Source of the DNA: Chitinophagaceae bacterium
GTDB taxonomy: Bacteria > Bacteroidota > Bacteroidia > Chitinophagales > Chitinophagaceae
Length of the DNA stretch: 64,000 bases
Direction: 5' to 3'
Assembly (NCBI GenBank): GCA_017307735.1
Contig: JAFKGR010000004.1
Location: 274,360 to 338,359, forward strand
A program made the translations under genes and the position numbers. The notes below the pieces were generated by a model. It did no database searches and was not told the origin of the DNA. It worked only from the letters and a program-made list of their open reading frames with translations. Positions 1 to 8,331 of the stretch are shown one piece after another. Numbering within the stretch: position 1 is the stretch's first letter; each line of letters opens with the position of its first letter.

Positions 1-1
1 T

Positions 2-736
2 GTACCCACGGATTCTGCATCTGTAAAAGAGGGTGAAAGGTTATTGCACATAGAACATTGCAGCGATTGCCATGGCGCCCGGCTGACCGGCCAGATATTT
101 TCCGATGCCGAACCGCTGGCAACTTTGGTGGCTCCGAACCTGACACAAATTATTCCAACTTATTCCAATGCAGAAATAGAAAGGTTATTGCGCGACGGGG
201 TGAAAAAAGACGGTAGATCAATATTCGTAATGCCGTCTTACATGTTCAGACAATTGAAAGAAGAATCTATTTTGAAAATAATTGCTTACCTGCGTACATT
301 ACAACCGCTTCCTAACACACCGGGATTGCCACGGGAGAGTACATTCCATTTTTCATGGCGGTTGAAACTGATTGAAGGAAAGATACAATCAACTGCATCC
401 ATGATCAATCCGAATTCTCCAAGATTGTACATTCCGAAGGATACTATGCAGATTTCTTTTGGCAGGTATCTCGCCATGACTGCCTGTACTGCGTGCCACG
501 GTCAAAATTTAAAAGGCGAGGAAGGTTTCTCTCCTGATCTGATCATAGCTTCTGCCTATTCGGAAAAGGATTTTTTCAGGCTGATACGTACAGGAACAGC
601 GCTTGGCGACAGAAAAGATATAGGCATGATGAGCAGAGTTGCCAAAAACAACCTCAGCTATCTGAACGACCAGGAGATCAGCAGCATTTATGCTTATCTC
701 AAAACCAAACCGACATTGAAAGATGAACAACATTAA
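2..736 (+). CDS. Diheme c-type cytochrome, 5' end outside window
   Basis: The reading frame is open from the first bases of the window, so the gene starts upstream and the N-terminus and export signal are not visible. The protein has two CxxCH heme c sites, CSDCH near visible residue 20 and CTACH near residue 162, each opening a cytochrome c fold of about 100 residues. Candidate distal methionines lie in MPSYM of the first domain and GMMSR of the second. The two-domain layout resembles the periplasmic cytochrome subunits that serve dehydrogenases. The electron partner cannot be told from here. A strong palindrome follows the stop codon. An internal TTG at 44 could be mistaken for the start, but it lies inside the conserved helix before the first heme site. 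Confidence 0.85.
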   Translation, partial: VPTDSASVKEGERLLHIEHCSDCHGARLTGQIFSDAEPLATLVAPNLTQIIPTYSNAEIERLLRDGVKKDGRSIFVMPSYMFRQLKEESILKIIAYLRTLQPLPNTPGLPRESTFHFSWRLKLIEGKIQSTASMINPNSPRLYIPKDTMQISFGRYLAMTACTACHGQNLKGEEGFSPDLIIASAYSEKDFFRLIRTGTALGDRKDIGMMSRVAKNNLSYLNDQEISSIYAYLKTKPTLKDEQH

Positions 737-755
737 AATAAAATGATTCACCAGA

Positions 756-788
756 AAACCTATAAGGTTTCGGAAACCTTATAGGTTT
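756..788. terminator. Perfect 15-bp palindrome, probable bidirectional terminator or extragenic repeat
   Basis: AAACCTATAAGGTTT (756-770), loop CGG, then the exact reverse complement AAACCTTATAGGTTT (774-788), followed by an A-rich stretch. It lies 20 bases after the cytochrome stop codon and 39 bases before the lipoprotein start. Such a hairpin could end transcription, although the downstream T run is weak. The perfect symmetry also fits a dispersed extragenic palindrome, which a genome-wide count would show. Confidence 0.55.
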
Positions 789-827
789 AAAAAATAATTT
801 ATTAATCAAAATTTTTAATAACACAAA

Positions 828-1995
828 ATGATGAAACTACAATCTCTCACTTCATTTATCATACTTATAGCATTGAGCGCTACCGTATTCAGCGCTTGCA
901 AAAAAAATAATGATGTGGAAACGAATGTTCAGATTACAGGTATAACCCCTGACTCGGGTCGCTATTCAACCATTGTTACTATAACAGGAACCGGCTTTAG
1001 CACGAATGCCTCAGAAAACCTGGTAAAGTTTAATGGCAAGGACGCAGTTGTTCAATCTGCCACCCCATCTCAATTGACTGTAGTGGTACCCAAAGGTGCC
1101 GGAACAGGCCCGTTGAGTATTACCGTGGGTAGCAAAAGCGCTACCTATCCTGTTTTTAATTATATCCTGACTGTTACAGTTAGCACATTAGCAGAAAGTG
1201 CAACTCTTTTTGCGTATGGGCTAACTACCGATGCCCAAGGGAATATTTATAATTATGGACCATCAGGCAATATCACCAAAATAACACAGGAAGAAGAAGC
1301 CTCTTCCTTTGCTCAAGAGATGAGCGGCTTTGGAGGCTTTGGAATCACCGCTGATACACATCTGAATATCTATGCTTCAGCTTCTGACAGTTGTTATATA
1401 TTCAAAATAACACCGGAAGGAGTAGTTTCTATATTGGCAGGAGATGGGCATAATGGTTTTGCAGATGGCCACGCCGGTTCAGCAAGATTTAATTATCCAA
1501 TGGGAATTACTACCGACTCCAATGGGAACATTTATGTTGCCGATTTTGGCAATAATCGTATCCGAAAAATAACACCGGCAGGAACAGTTTCTACCTTGGC
1601 TGGAGGTGGAGCGCGAGGTTTTGCAGATGGTACTGGTAGTTCTGCACGTTTCAATTCTCCTTATGGAATAGCTGTTGATGGCCAAGGAAATATTTATGTT
1701 GCTGATCGTGACAATAATCGTATCCGGAAAATAACATCAGACGGAGTAGTTTCTTGTTGATGGCCAAGGAAATATTTATGTTGCTGATCGTGACAATAAT
1801 CGTATCCGGAAAATAACATCAGACGGAGTAGTTTCTACATTGGCTGGAGATGGAACGGACGGTTCTACAGATGGCTCTGGTAGTTCAGCAAAATTTTATA
1901 ACCCAACCGGAATAGCTCTTGATGGCCAAGGAAATATTTATGTTGCCGATTATGGCTATGGCAATAACCGAATCCGCAAAATAACTCAGAAATAA
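828..1995 (+). pseudogene. NHL-repeat lipoprotein with IPT/TIG domain, frameshifted by an 82-bp tandem duplication
   Basis: The start ATG opens a lipoprotein signal peptide with the lipobox-like TVFSAC. An IPT/TIG immunoglobulin-like domain follows (about residues 30-115), then NHL-type beta-propeller repeats with recurrent GNIYVAD and NNRIRKIT motifs. The open frame stops at 1760, only a few codons into a second identical copy of an 82-base segment (1673-1754 and 1755-1836). Because 82 is not a multiple of three, the second copy is out of frame. If one copy is removed, translation continues from 1837 through another complete NHL repeat and ends naturally at the TAA of 1993-1995. The intact protein would be a surface lipoprotein of about 360 residues. 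Ligand and role are unknown. The gene is broken in this sequence, but the lesion could revert exactly. Confidence 0.85.
1673..1836 (+). repeat. Perfect 82-bp tandem duplication (two copies)
   Basis: Bases 1673-1754 and 1755-1836 are identical over all 82 positions. The unit covers the end of one NHL blade and the linker after it. The flanking bases differ (c at 1672, t at 1754), which fixes the unit boundaries. Nearby NHL blades are similar to each other but not identical, so this is a recent duplication and not ordinary repeat divergence. Confidence 0.95.
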
Positions 1996-2348
1996 AATTA
2001 GTGATAGAGCATGTCGAAAGGTAGCCAATGGATTCTTAATCTTCTAATCAAAAATCAAGAAACGTAGTCTAAGAAAAATACACTAAAAAATGGGCGAGTA
2101 TTTAGTTGAATACTAAAATATAACCACACTAAATTCTTAGATGTCCATGTTTAAATTTTAAACAAAATATTTACGATATCAAAAAACTAAAACCAAAACA
2201 TCATGAAGATTCCAAAAATTCCCCGGTCTCCATAGCCTCGGTTGAAGTCCCCGATAGGAATCAGGACAAAAACCGGAATTAAGATTCAGCACCATACTTT
2301 CTCAACGATATATCTATTCGTTATTGTAACATTAAAACAACAAACATT
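1996..2348. other. 353-base intergenic region, no gene seen
   Basis: This AT-rich spacer between the broken NHL gene and the beta-helix protein holds no open frame with coding character. It contains a 15-base near-palindrome GTTTAAATTTTAAAC at 2149-2163. No TAnnTTTG element was recognised in it, although the promoter of the downstream gene probably lies here. Confidence 0.5.
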
Positions 2349-5300
2349 ATGAATTTACGATTACACAGTCATCATTATTTCCATTTCAAAAAAGAAAACA
2401 ACGGGAGCGATGGGGGATTTTGTAATACACAAAAATCTCCAGAACGAAACTCCTTTCACATCATGCAACTCGTGTTGCTGCTTATCTTTTTTTACACCGT
2501 CACCGGCAGCACTAACGCACAAACCATCCGCTATGTAAAAGCAGGCGCTACCGGAAGCGGAACTTCCTGGACAGATGATTCGGGCGATTTACAGGCAGCT
2601 ATCAATGCATCTGTAGCCGGCGATCAGGTATGGGTGGCAAGGGGTACCTATAAACCAAAATATCGTGCGGACAACATGAGTAGTGCCAATGCAAATGACA
2701 GAAACAATGCTTTTGTATTAAAAAAAGACGTAAAAATTTATGGCGGCTTTGCAGGGACCGAAACAACCCTGGCTCAGAGAGATTTATCAGTGTTAGCAAA
2801 TAGGGCTCTATTAAGTGGGGATATCGGTGCTACTGGCGACAACAGCGACAATGCGTATCATGTGGTTATCAGTGCAGGAGATGCGGGTACTTCAGAGTTA
2901 AATGGCTTTACAGTAAGTGGTGGAAATGCAGATGGAATTGGAGGTATTAGCATTAATTCACAAGTCCTGTCTAATTCCCTTGGTGGTGGAATTTACAATT
3001 CTCAATCATCTCCTATATTAAACAATCTAATAATTAAAGGGAATTCTACCAGTACCGGAGGCGGTGGAATTTTTAATTTAAGTTCATCTGCTGTTTTAAA
3101 CAACATAGTTATTAGTGGAAATACTGCCAGCTTCGGAGGCGGAATTGAAAATTTTCAATCAACTACCTTTTTAACCAATGTTACTATTAGTGGAAATACT
3201 GCCAGCTCCGGAGGCGGAATTCAAAATTATTCTTCATCTCCTACGATCCACAACACGATTATCTACGGTAATAGTAGCGGAATCAATAATTCTGATGTTA
3301 ATTCAATACCAATGATTGGCTATAGCCTGGTGCAGGGGTCAGCAGATGTTACCAATGGTAATATAGATGGCAGCGCCGATCCAAAATTTGTAAGCCCCGT
3401 TACTGCGGGATTAAATACCGGCGGTGATTATCATTTACAACCAGGCAGTCCGGTCATTAACGCGGGCAACAATACCTATTATAATGCTGGTCAAATGCCT
3501 GACTTGTCAGCGATTACTACTGACCTTGCCGGAAATCCGCGTATTTCAGGTGTCAACATTGATATGGGTGCATATGAATATCATCAGCCGGTAAAATGGT
3601 TTGTAAAACCAGGTTCTTTGGATGCAGGTATTTCCTGGAGCGAGGCAGGCGATTTTCAAACGGTTATTGATAAGGCCGACAATGGTGATAGTGTTTTTGT
3701 TGCGAAAGGAACCTACCAACCCGCCAGTGGTTACCAATTCATTATGAGACCGGGAGTAAAAATTTATGGCGGATTTGCCGGGACAGAGAGCAGTCTGAGC
3801 CAAAGGGATCTATCAGCAGGCAACGCCAGTATATTAAAGGGCAATGGCAGCAGAGTAATAAATGGTGGGATTGCAGTAAAAAGAGATGCAGTGTTGGACG
3901 GTTTCACTATTACAGGGGGAAATGCAGGTTTCTTTTATGGAGGAGGAATGTACAACCATGCCGTTTCACCTACTATCGCCAATTGTACTTTTGTCGGTAA
4001 TTCGGCAACCCGGGGAGGAGGAATGTACAATGAAAGCTCTGCCCCGAACATCATCAATTGTATTTTTACAGATAATACTGCAACCGGATTCGGAGGCGCG
4101 ATGTGTAACATCTCTACCCGTCCGTCTTTGATGATTACCAATTGTACTTTTTTCAATAATAACGGAGCGGGTTTCGGCGGAGGGATTTTCAACCTTTACT
4201 ATGCTCAGAATAGTATAATTACCAACTGCGTGTTTTGGGATAATACAGCACCGGCTGATCAGCCAGATTTTATTTACCGGCAGGGTGATGGTACTCCTGT
4301 CTTCAATTATAACTATACACAAAGCGATTTTACCAGTATCGGTACGGGTAATATAACCGGTAGCAGTGATCCGTTTATAAACAGCAGCAATCCAGCCGGT
4401 ACGGACGGTATTTTTGGTACTGCAGATGATGGGTTGAGGCTGATTGCAGGTAGTGCAACTGTAAACGCAGGCGATCCTCAGACCAATAGCACAAATTACA
4501 CCGTGCAGGCAGGCAATACAGATATTACCGGCGCTGCCCGCATACAAGATGGCATCATAGATATGGGCGCTTATGAAAGCGCGGTTCCCGTAGCAGGCAC
4601 CATCAGCGGTGCAGGAATTGTATGTCCCGGTTCAAACAGCACTACACTTACCCTGACCGGTTACGCCGGAAATATCCAGTGGCAGTCATCAACAGACAAT
4701 GTAACATTTAATAATATTGAGGGAGCAAATGCAGCCACTTATACCGCATCCAATCTCACTGCCACCACCTGGTATCAGGCTGTTGTTTCAAGTGGTACAG
4801 AAAGTGTGACATCTCCGGGTGTGGCTTTAACCTTAGATGTTCTTCCTGCCATTACGGTCACTAGCAGCAACCCGCATCTTTACTTTGGTGCGCCGGGCGA
4901 TCAGACCTCAACCATAACGGCAACCGCTACAGGTGGCGCCGCTCCTTACACCATTACATTCAGCATTAACCGTGCATTAATCTCTGATTACATAAACGAT
5001 GCAGGCGATGAAGTTTGGTCAGCGCCGGGTAGTACCACAACCAGCGCCAATCCGCCTTCCGTATTTACAGGGATAGCGGACGGGGGATCTGCTTCCATTA
5101 ATGTAGCACTGCTTGCCGATGCTGATATTACGGCAACAGTTACCGACGCAAATGGTTGCTCACTGGCCGCTACAGCAGTTCATATCGTTGCGGAAGATGC
5201 ACGTTGTTTTGCAGGCAAAAGCGGAAACGCAAAAGTATTGATGTGTCATTTGACAGGCAGCGCCAAAAATCCCTATGTGGAAATTTGCGTTGATGCTGAT

Positions 5301-5696
5301 GCGGTGCAGGAACATCTGGACGAGGGTGATATGTTAGGCAGTTGCAGCATGAGCAGCAGGGATATGGGTAATGGCATTTTCAATTCAACTGTAAATCCTG
5401 CTTCAGCTATTGCTCCGGAAACCAGCAACAAAGAAGAAAACCGCGGCAAACTATCCGTAAAAGTTATGCCAAACCCGTCCTCCAATTTCTTTACTTTAGG
5501 ATTAGAAAGTCAAAGTATGGAAAAGGTTCAACTAACCATTTCAGATATTACAGGAAGAATCGTTGAACGCAGAGCCAATGTACCGGCAAACAGCACTTTG
5601 CAATTGGGCAGTGGTTATCATTCCGGTATTTACATTGCTGAATTTGTTCAGGGGGGTGATAAGGTAACTATCCGGTTGATAAAAGCAGGAAAGTGA
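2349..5696 (+). CDS. Large secreted beta-helix protein with T9SS C-terminal sorting domain
   Basis: This 1115-residue secreted protein has an export signal whose hydrophobic core is near residues 40-55, ending at TNAQ after an unusually long polar N-terminus. Translation could therefore begin at the ATG of 2463 instead. Two homologous parallel beta-helix modules follow (about 60-410 and 415-745). Each opens with a VKxG...SW...GDxxxVAxGTY block, carries KIYGGFAGTE, runs through GGGI/GGGM-N repeats and closes with IDMGAYE. An Ig-like domain (about 750-830) and a Cys-containing segment with VLMCHLTGS and a final GSC come next. The last 80 residues, from MPNPSSNFF to the terminal lysine, are a type A type IX secretion domain. 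It probably acts as a cell-surface or extracellular adhesin or carbohydrate-binding protein. The substrate is unknown. PorX, a regulator of this secretion route, is encoded at 48.8-50.3 kb. Confidence 0.88.
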   Translation: MNLRLHSHHYFHFKKENNGSDGGFCNTQKSPERNSFHIMQLVLLLIFFYTVTGSTNAQTIRYVKAGATGSGTSWTDDSGDLQAAINASVAGDQVWVARGTYKPKYRADNMSSANANDRNNAFVLKKDVKIYGGFAGTETTLAQRDLSVLANRALLSGDIGATGDNSDNAYHVVISAGDAGTSELNGFTVSGGNADGIGGISINSQVLSNSLGGGIYNSQSSPILNNLIIKGNSTSTGGGGIFNLSSSAVLNNIVISGNTASFGGGIENFQSTTFLTNVTISGNTASSGGGIQNYSSSPTIHNTIIYGNSSGINNSDVNSIPMIGYSLVQGSADVTNGNIDGSADPKFVSPVTAGLNTGGDYHLQPGSPVINAGNNTYYNAGQMPDLSAITTDLAGNPRISGVNIDMGAYEYHQPVKWFVKPGSLDAGISWSEAGDFQTVIDKADNGDSVFVAKGTYQPASGYQFIMRPGVKIYGGFAGTESSLSQRDLSAGNASILKGNGSRVINGGIAVKRDAVLDGFTITGGNAGFFYGGGMYNHAVSPTIANCTFVGNSATRGGGMYNESSAPNIINCIFTDNTATGFGGAMCNISTRPSLMITNCTFFNNNGAGFGGGIFNLYYAQNSIITNCVFWDNTAPADQPDFIYRQGDGTPVFNYNYTQSDFTSIGTGNITGSSDPFINSSNPAGTDGIFGTADDGLRLIAGSATVNAGDPQTNSTNYTVQAGNTDITGAARIQDGIIDMGAYESAVPVAGTISGAGIVCPGSNSTTLTLTGYAGNIQWQSSTDNVTFNNIEGANAATYTASNLTATTWYQAVVSSGTESVTSPGVALTLDVLPAITVTSSNPHLYFGAPGDQTSTITATATGGAAPYTITFSINRALISDYINDAGDEVWSAPGSTTTSANPPSVFTGIADGGSASINVALLADADITATVTDANGCSLAATAVHIVAEDARCFAGKSGNAKVLMCHLTGSAKNPYVEICVDADAVQEHLDEGDMLGSCSMSSRDMGNGIFNSTVNPASAIAPETSNKEENRGKLSVKVMPNPSSNFFTLGLESQSMEKVQLTISDITGRIVERRANVPANSTLQLGSGYHSGIYIAEFVQGGDKVTIRLIKAGK

Positions 5697-5717
5697 TTTC
5701 TTGAATCTTAAAATCCG

Positions 5718-5752
5718 AAGAGGCTGCCTTAAAAAAGCAGTCTCTTTTTTTA
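5718..5752 (+). terminator. Rho-independent terminator after the T9SS cargo gene
   Basis: AAGAGGCTGC (5718-5727) pairs with GCAGTCTCTT (5737-5746) through one G-U pair, with a nine-base loop and a run of T directly after. It lies 21 bases behind the stop codon of the beta-helix gene. Confidence 0.8.
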
Positions 5753-5825
5753 GTGTGTCAGTCATGTATAAATACATAGGGTGAAATTTTCTTTTGTTTT
5801 TCACCCAAATGATTTGAATTGATAA

Positions 5826-5884
5826 ATGATTTTGCAATTTTTAATTTTTAATTTTGAATTTTTAATTCTCAATTCTTAATTGCC
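5826..5884. repeat. AT-rich degenerate TTTTTAATT tract
   Basis: Repeated units of the form ATTTTTAATTTT/GAATTCTCAATTCTTAATT fill this spacer. A similar AATTCTAAATTC tract occurs before atpG near 43908-43945. Such tracts are common between genes in Bacteroidota. No coding or RNA feature was recognised within it. Confidence 0.5.
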
Positions 5885-5975
5885 TTTCCTCTGACCAAAG
5901 TCATTTAAACTACCGACGGATATCATTGACGGCCTTATCAGGTGAATTTAAATTACCGTCATAAAACTTAAAAAA

Positions 5976-6380
5976 ATGAAAATGATATTTTTGGTGGTTG
6001 GGCTATTATCAACAATGATGGTAGCCGCACAAATAAACAATACACGCGATTATTACTTAACTAAAAGCAAGAATCAAAAAACCATCGGATGGATCCTGGC
6101 AGGCAGTGTTGCCGGCCTTATTGTTGGAGACCAGGATAATAGCAACAATGGTTCTAATAATTCGGGTTTGGATTTAGGCCCAAATTTCGATGTGGGGTTA
6201 TGGTTAGTGGGCGGAGGAATTGCTGCCGGCCTGGCAAGTATTCCCTTTTTCATAAGTTCCCGGAAAAATGCCCGCAAGGCAGGGGCTATAGGTCTCAGCA
6301 ATCAAAAGATCGTTATGCCGCAAGGTTCCGCATTCACTACAAAAATGCAACCCACAGTTTCTCTTAAAATCCCTTTGTAA
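5976..6380 (+). CDS. Hypothetical small exported or membrane protein, 134 aa
   Basis: No family was recognised. The N-terminus (about residues 1-19, ending MMVAAQ) looks like a signal peptide or first membrane helix. Two further hydrophobic segments (about 36-51 and 73-93) are separated by an Asn/Ser/Gly-rich stretch, and a basic SSRKNARKAG follows the second. The mature protein would therefore be a small inner-membrane protein with a short loop. The gene is monocistronic between two same-strand neighbours, with about 280 bases upstream containing the terminator of the previous gene. Codon use looks like the neighbours. It is probably real, because the signal peptide sits exactly at the start codon. 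Confidence 0.6.
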   Translation: MKMIFLVVGLLSTMMVAAQINNTRDYYLTKSKNQKTIGWILAGSVAGLIVGDQDNSNNGSNNSGLDLGPNFDVGLWLVGGGIAAGLASIPFFISSRKNARKAGAIGLSNQKIVMPQGSAFTTKMQPTVSLKIPL

Positions 6381-6473
6381 TTTCAGTTTATTGGTGGCAT
6401 AGTGAAGGCCACCTGACCTCTGCATATTATTCAGCCAAGCCCGGTTTCCCGTCTGATTATTTATCTTTACCCA

Positions 6474-6848
6474 ATGTCTTTTAGGCTATTGCTTATTTGT
6501 TTTATTTTGACTTCCTGCTCTGCCAGTCGCTATACAGAAACTGCTTTATACTTTGGTCAGTCCAGGCCGGACGGAAGTTTGATAACGCAAAACGAATGGG
6601 AAAGTTTTAAAGGAGAACTGGTTGCAAGGATATTTAAGGAGGGTAGCACTGTTCTCAATGGCACCGGAAGCTGGTATGATACGGCGAGCAAGAGGCTGAT
6701 TAATGAACCGACTTATGTGGTTATCTTCTATTATAAAAATTCGCAAAGAATTTCTACCCAAATAGATAGTTTAAGGCATTTCTATAAAATCAGATTTCAA
6801 CAACAATCGGTTTTGCGGGTGGATAAAAAGGTGAAAGTGGATTTTTGA
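6474..6848 (+). CDS. DUF3574 family lipoprotein
   Basis: This 124-residue protein has a short lipoprotein signal ending LTSCSAS (lipobox cysteine near residue 15). The body matches the DUF3574 pattern: ETALYFGxxxPDG near the N-terminus, a central EWESFKGELVARIFKEGSTVLNG-type segment with a Gly-Ser-Trp after it, and a C-terminal part with FYYKNS. DUF3574 proteins are small exported proteins of unknown function, so no activity is assigned. A TATCTTTA element, one base off the -7 consensus, ends five bases before the ATG. The mRNA may therefore have almost no leader. The gene converges on the moaC-mogA gene downstream. Confidence 0.75.
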   Translation: MSFRLLLICFILTSCSASRYTETALYFGQSRPDGSLITQNEWESFKGELVARIFKEGSTVLNGTGSWYDTASKRLINEPTYVVIFYYKNSQRISTQIDSLRHFYKIRFQQQSVLRVDKKVKVDF

Positions 6849-6931
6849 ATGGCCGTTCTTTTCTGTTTTATTTTTATCGGAATATTCTTTAATCGTTAAA
6901 ATACTTTGCGGAGAAATTATCAAAGCAAATG

Positions 6932-7879
6932 TTATTCTGATGACGGAGAATTATGCTTTGTCCACGATTCTTCCTTTGGCTGGTAGTTGATAATTTTAAA
7001 CAAGTGCAATACATAGGGAAACAATGCGTCCATACTTTCGCTTGCTCCACGTGTTGAACCGGGCATAGCGATAATCAGCGTATTCCCTTTTAAACCTGCT
7101 ATGCTTCTGGACAGCATGGAGTAGGGCGTTTGCTCCTGGCCGTAATTTCTGGCAGCTTCGCTGATTCCCGGAATTTCTCTGTCAAGCAACGGCCTGATTG
7201 CTTCTGGTGTTACATCTCTTGGCGAAAGACCCGTTCCTCCGGTTATCAGAATCATGTCCAAATTAGCCGCGCATAAGTCCTGAACTTTTTCCTGAATCAC
7301 TTTTATTTCATCAGGGATGATGCTGTAATCTTTCACATAGATATTATATTTCTCAAGTTTACTGATGATCGCTTTGCCGGCGCTGTCCTGTTTTTTTCCT
7401 GCGGAAATACTATCAGAGCATACCAGAACACCGGCAATAAAGTCTTTGAAATTTTGGTCGGCGTATTGCGATTTGCCTCCTTTCTTCTTCAGCAGTTTGA
7501 TATTTTTTATCTCTATTCCTTTGTCAATGGGTTTTAGCATATCATAAATGGTGAGTGCTACGACCGAAGCACCGTGCATGGCTTCCACTTCCACACCTGT
7601 GCGGTAAATGGTATGAACTTCCACTTCAATAATAATATCCAGTCCATCAATTCTGTGTGTCACGGCGGCCGATTCTATCGGCAATGGATGGCAGTCGGGA
7701 ATCATATCGCTGGTGCGTTTGATGCCGAACAGGCCAGCTACACGACTGGCCTCCAGCACATCGCCCTTGGGTACGGTTTTGTTGAGGATGGCCTCAATTG
7801 TTTTTTCTGAACTTACACTGACAGTCGCCTGCGCAATGGCAGAACGATGCGTTTTGATTTTATTGGTGATGTCAATCAT
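6932..7879 (-). CDS. moaCB: Bifunctional MoaC-MogA/MoaB fusion, molybdopterin biosynthesis
   Basis: Two Moco enzymes are fused in one 315-residue cytoplasmic chain. Residues 1-145 are cyclic pyranopterin monophosphate synthase (MoaC), with the DCHPLP segment (His ligand), [10 protein letters not shown] (two catalytic Glu) and IYDMLK (Asp, Lys). Residues about 150-300 are a MogA/MoaB-type molybdopterin adenylyltransferase, with [12 protein letters not shown] and the [15 protein letters not shown] signature. MoaC works with MoaA on GTP, and the MogA part adenylates molybdopterin before molybdate insertion by MoeA. The MoaC part begins close to its conserved core. The gene is the last in the nitrate/Moco block, four bases after moaE. 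Similar fusions are known in Bacteroidota. Confidence 0.93.
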   Translation of the reverse strand: MIDITNKIKTHRSAIAQATVSVSSEKTIEAILNKTVPKGDVLEASRVAGLFGIKRTSDMIPDCHPLPIESAAVTHRIDGLDIIIEVEVHTIYRTGVEVEAMHGASVVALTIYDMLKPIDKGIEIKNIKLLKKKGGKSQYADQNFKDFIAGVLVCSDSISAGKKQDSAGKAIISKLEKYNIYVKDYSIIPDEIKVIQEKVQDLCAANLDMILITGGTGLSPRDVTPEAIRPLLDREIPGISEAARNYGQEQTPYSMLSRSIAGLKGNTLIIAMPGSTRGASESMDALFPYVLHLFKIINYQPKEESWTKHNSPSSE

Positions 7880-7882
7880 ATT

Positions 7883-8326
7883 TCAGGTATTTACTTTCCA
7901 TTGTGTGGTTGCGTTTTCAAATATTTCCTTTCCCCAAACAGGCACTTCTTTTTTTATTCTTTCAACAATCGCTTCGCAGGCATCAATGGCATCTTTCCGG
8001 TGCGCAGCGGATGTGAAAACCATCAGGCTGATTTCTCCTGCTTTCACGATGCCCAGGCTGTGATAAATGTGCAGGCAGATGAGTGGAAATTTTTTAAAAC
8101 CATCTTCACGTATTTCGTAAAGTTTTTCTTCTGCCATCTCCTGATAGGCTGTGTATTCTATTGCAGCAACTAATTGGTCTTCTATTTTGTCGTTGCGTAC
8201 CTGGCCGAGGAAAATACTGTGTGCACCGATGTTTGTTTTCCGGTTGTGATTTTCAATGGAGATTGCAATAAAAGAAGGACTAATCGGCCCATCAACAAAT
8301 ACGGTATGTTTTTTTGTTTTTTCCAT
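7883..8326 (-). CDS. moaE: Molybdopterin synthase large (catalytic) subunit MoaE
   Basis: This 147-residue protein is of normal MoaE length. It has the HRKDAIDACEAIVE segment and the C-terminal catalytic lysine region KKEVPVWGKE. With thiocarboxylated MoaD it converts cyclic pyranopterin monophosphate to molybdopterin by inserting two sulfurs. It lies five bases downstream of moeB and three upstream of moaC-mogA, so translation is likely coupled. MoaD, its small partner, is encoded two genes upstream on the same strand. Confidence 0.93.
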   Translation of the reverse strand: MEKTKKHTVFVDGPISPSFIAISIENHNRKTNIGAHSIFLGQVRNDKIEDQLVAAIEYTAYQEMAEEKLYEIREDGFKKFPLICLHIYHSLGIVKAGEISLMVFTSAAHRKDAIDACEAIVERIKKEVPVWGKEIFENATTQWKVNT

Positions 8327-8331
8327 AGTGG

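Noticed and set aside
3966..4547. A 193-codon minus-strand frame inside the beta-helix gene
   Set aside because: Long antisense frames arise from the Gly/Asn repeats of the sense gene. The peptide is Cys/Ile-rich without domain features.
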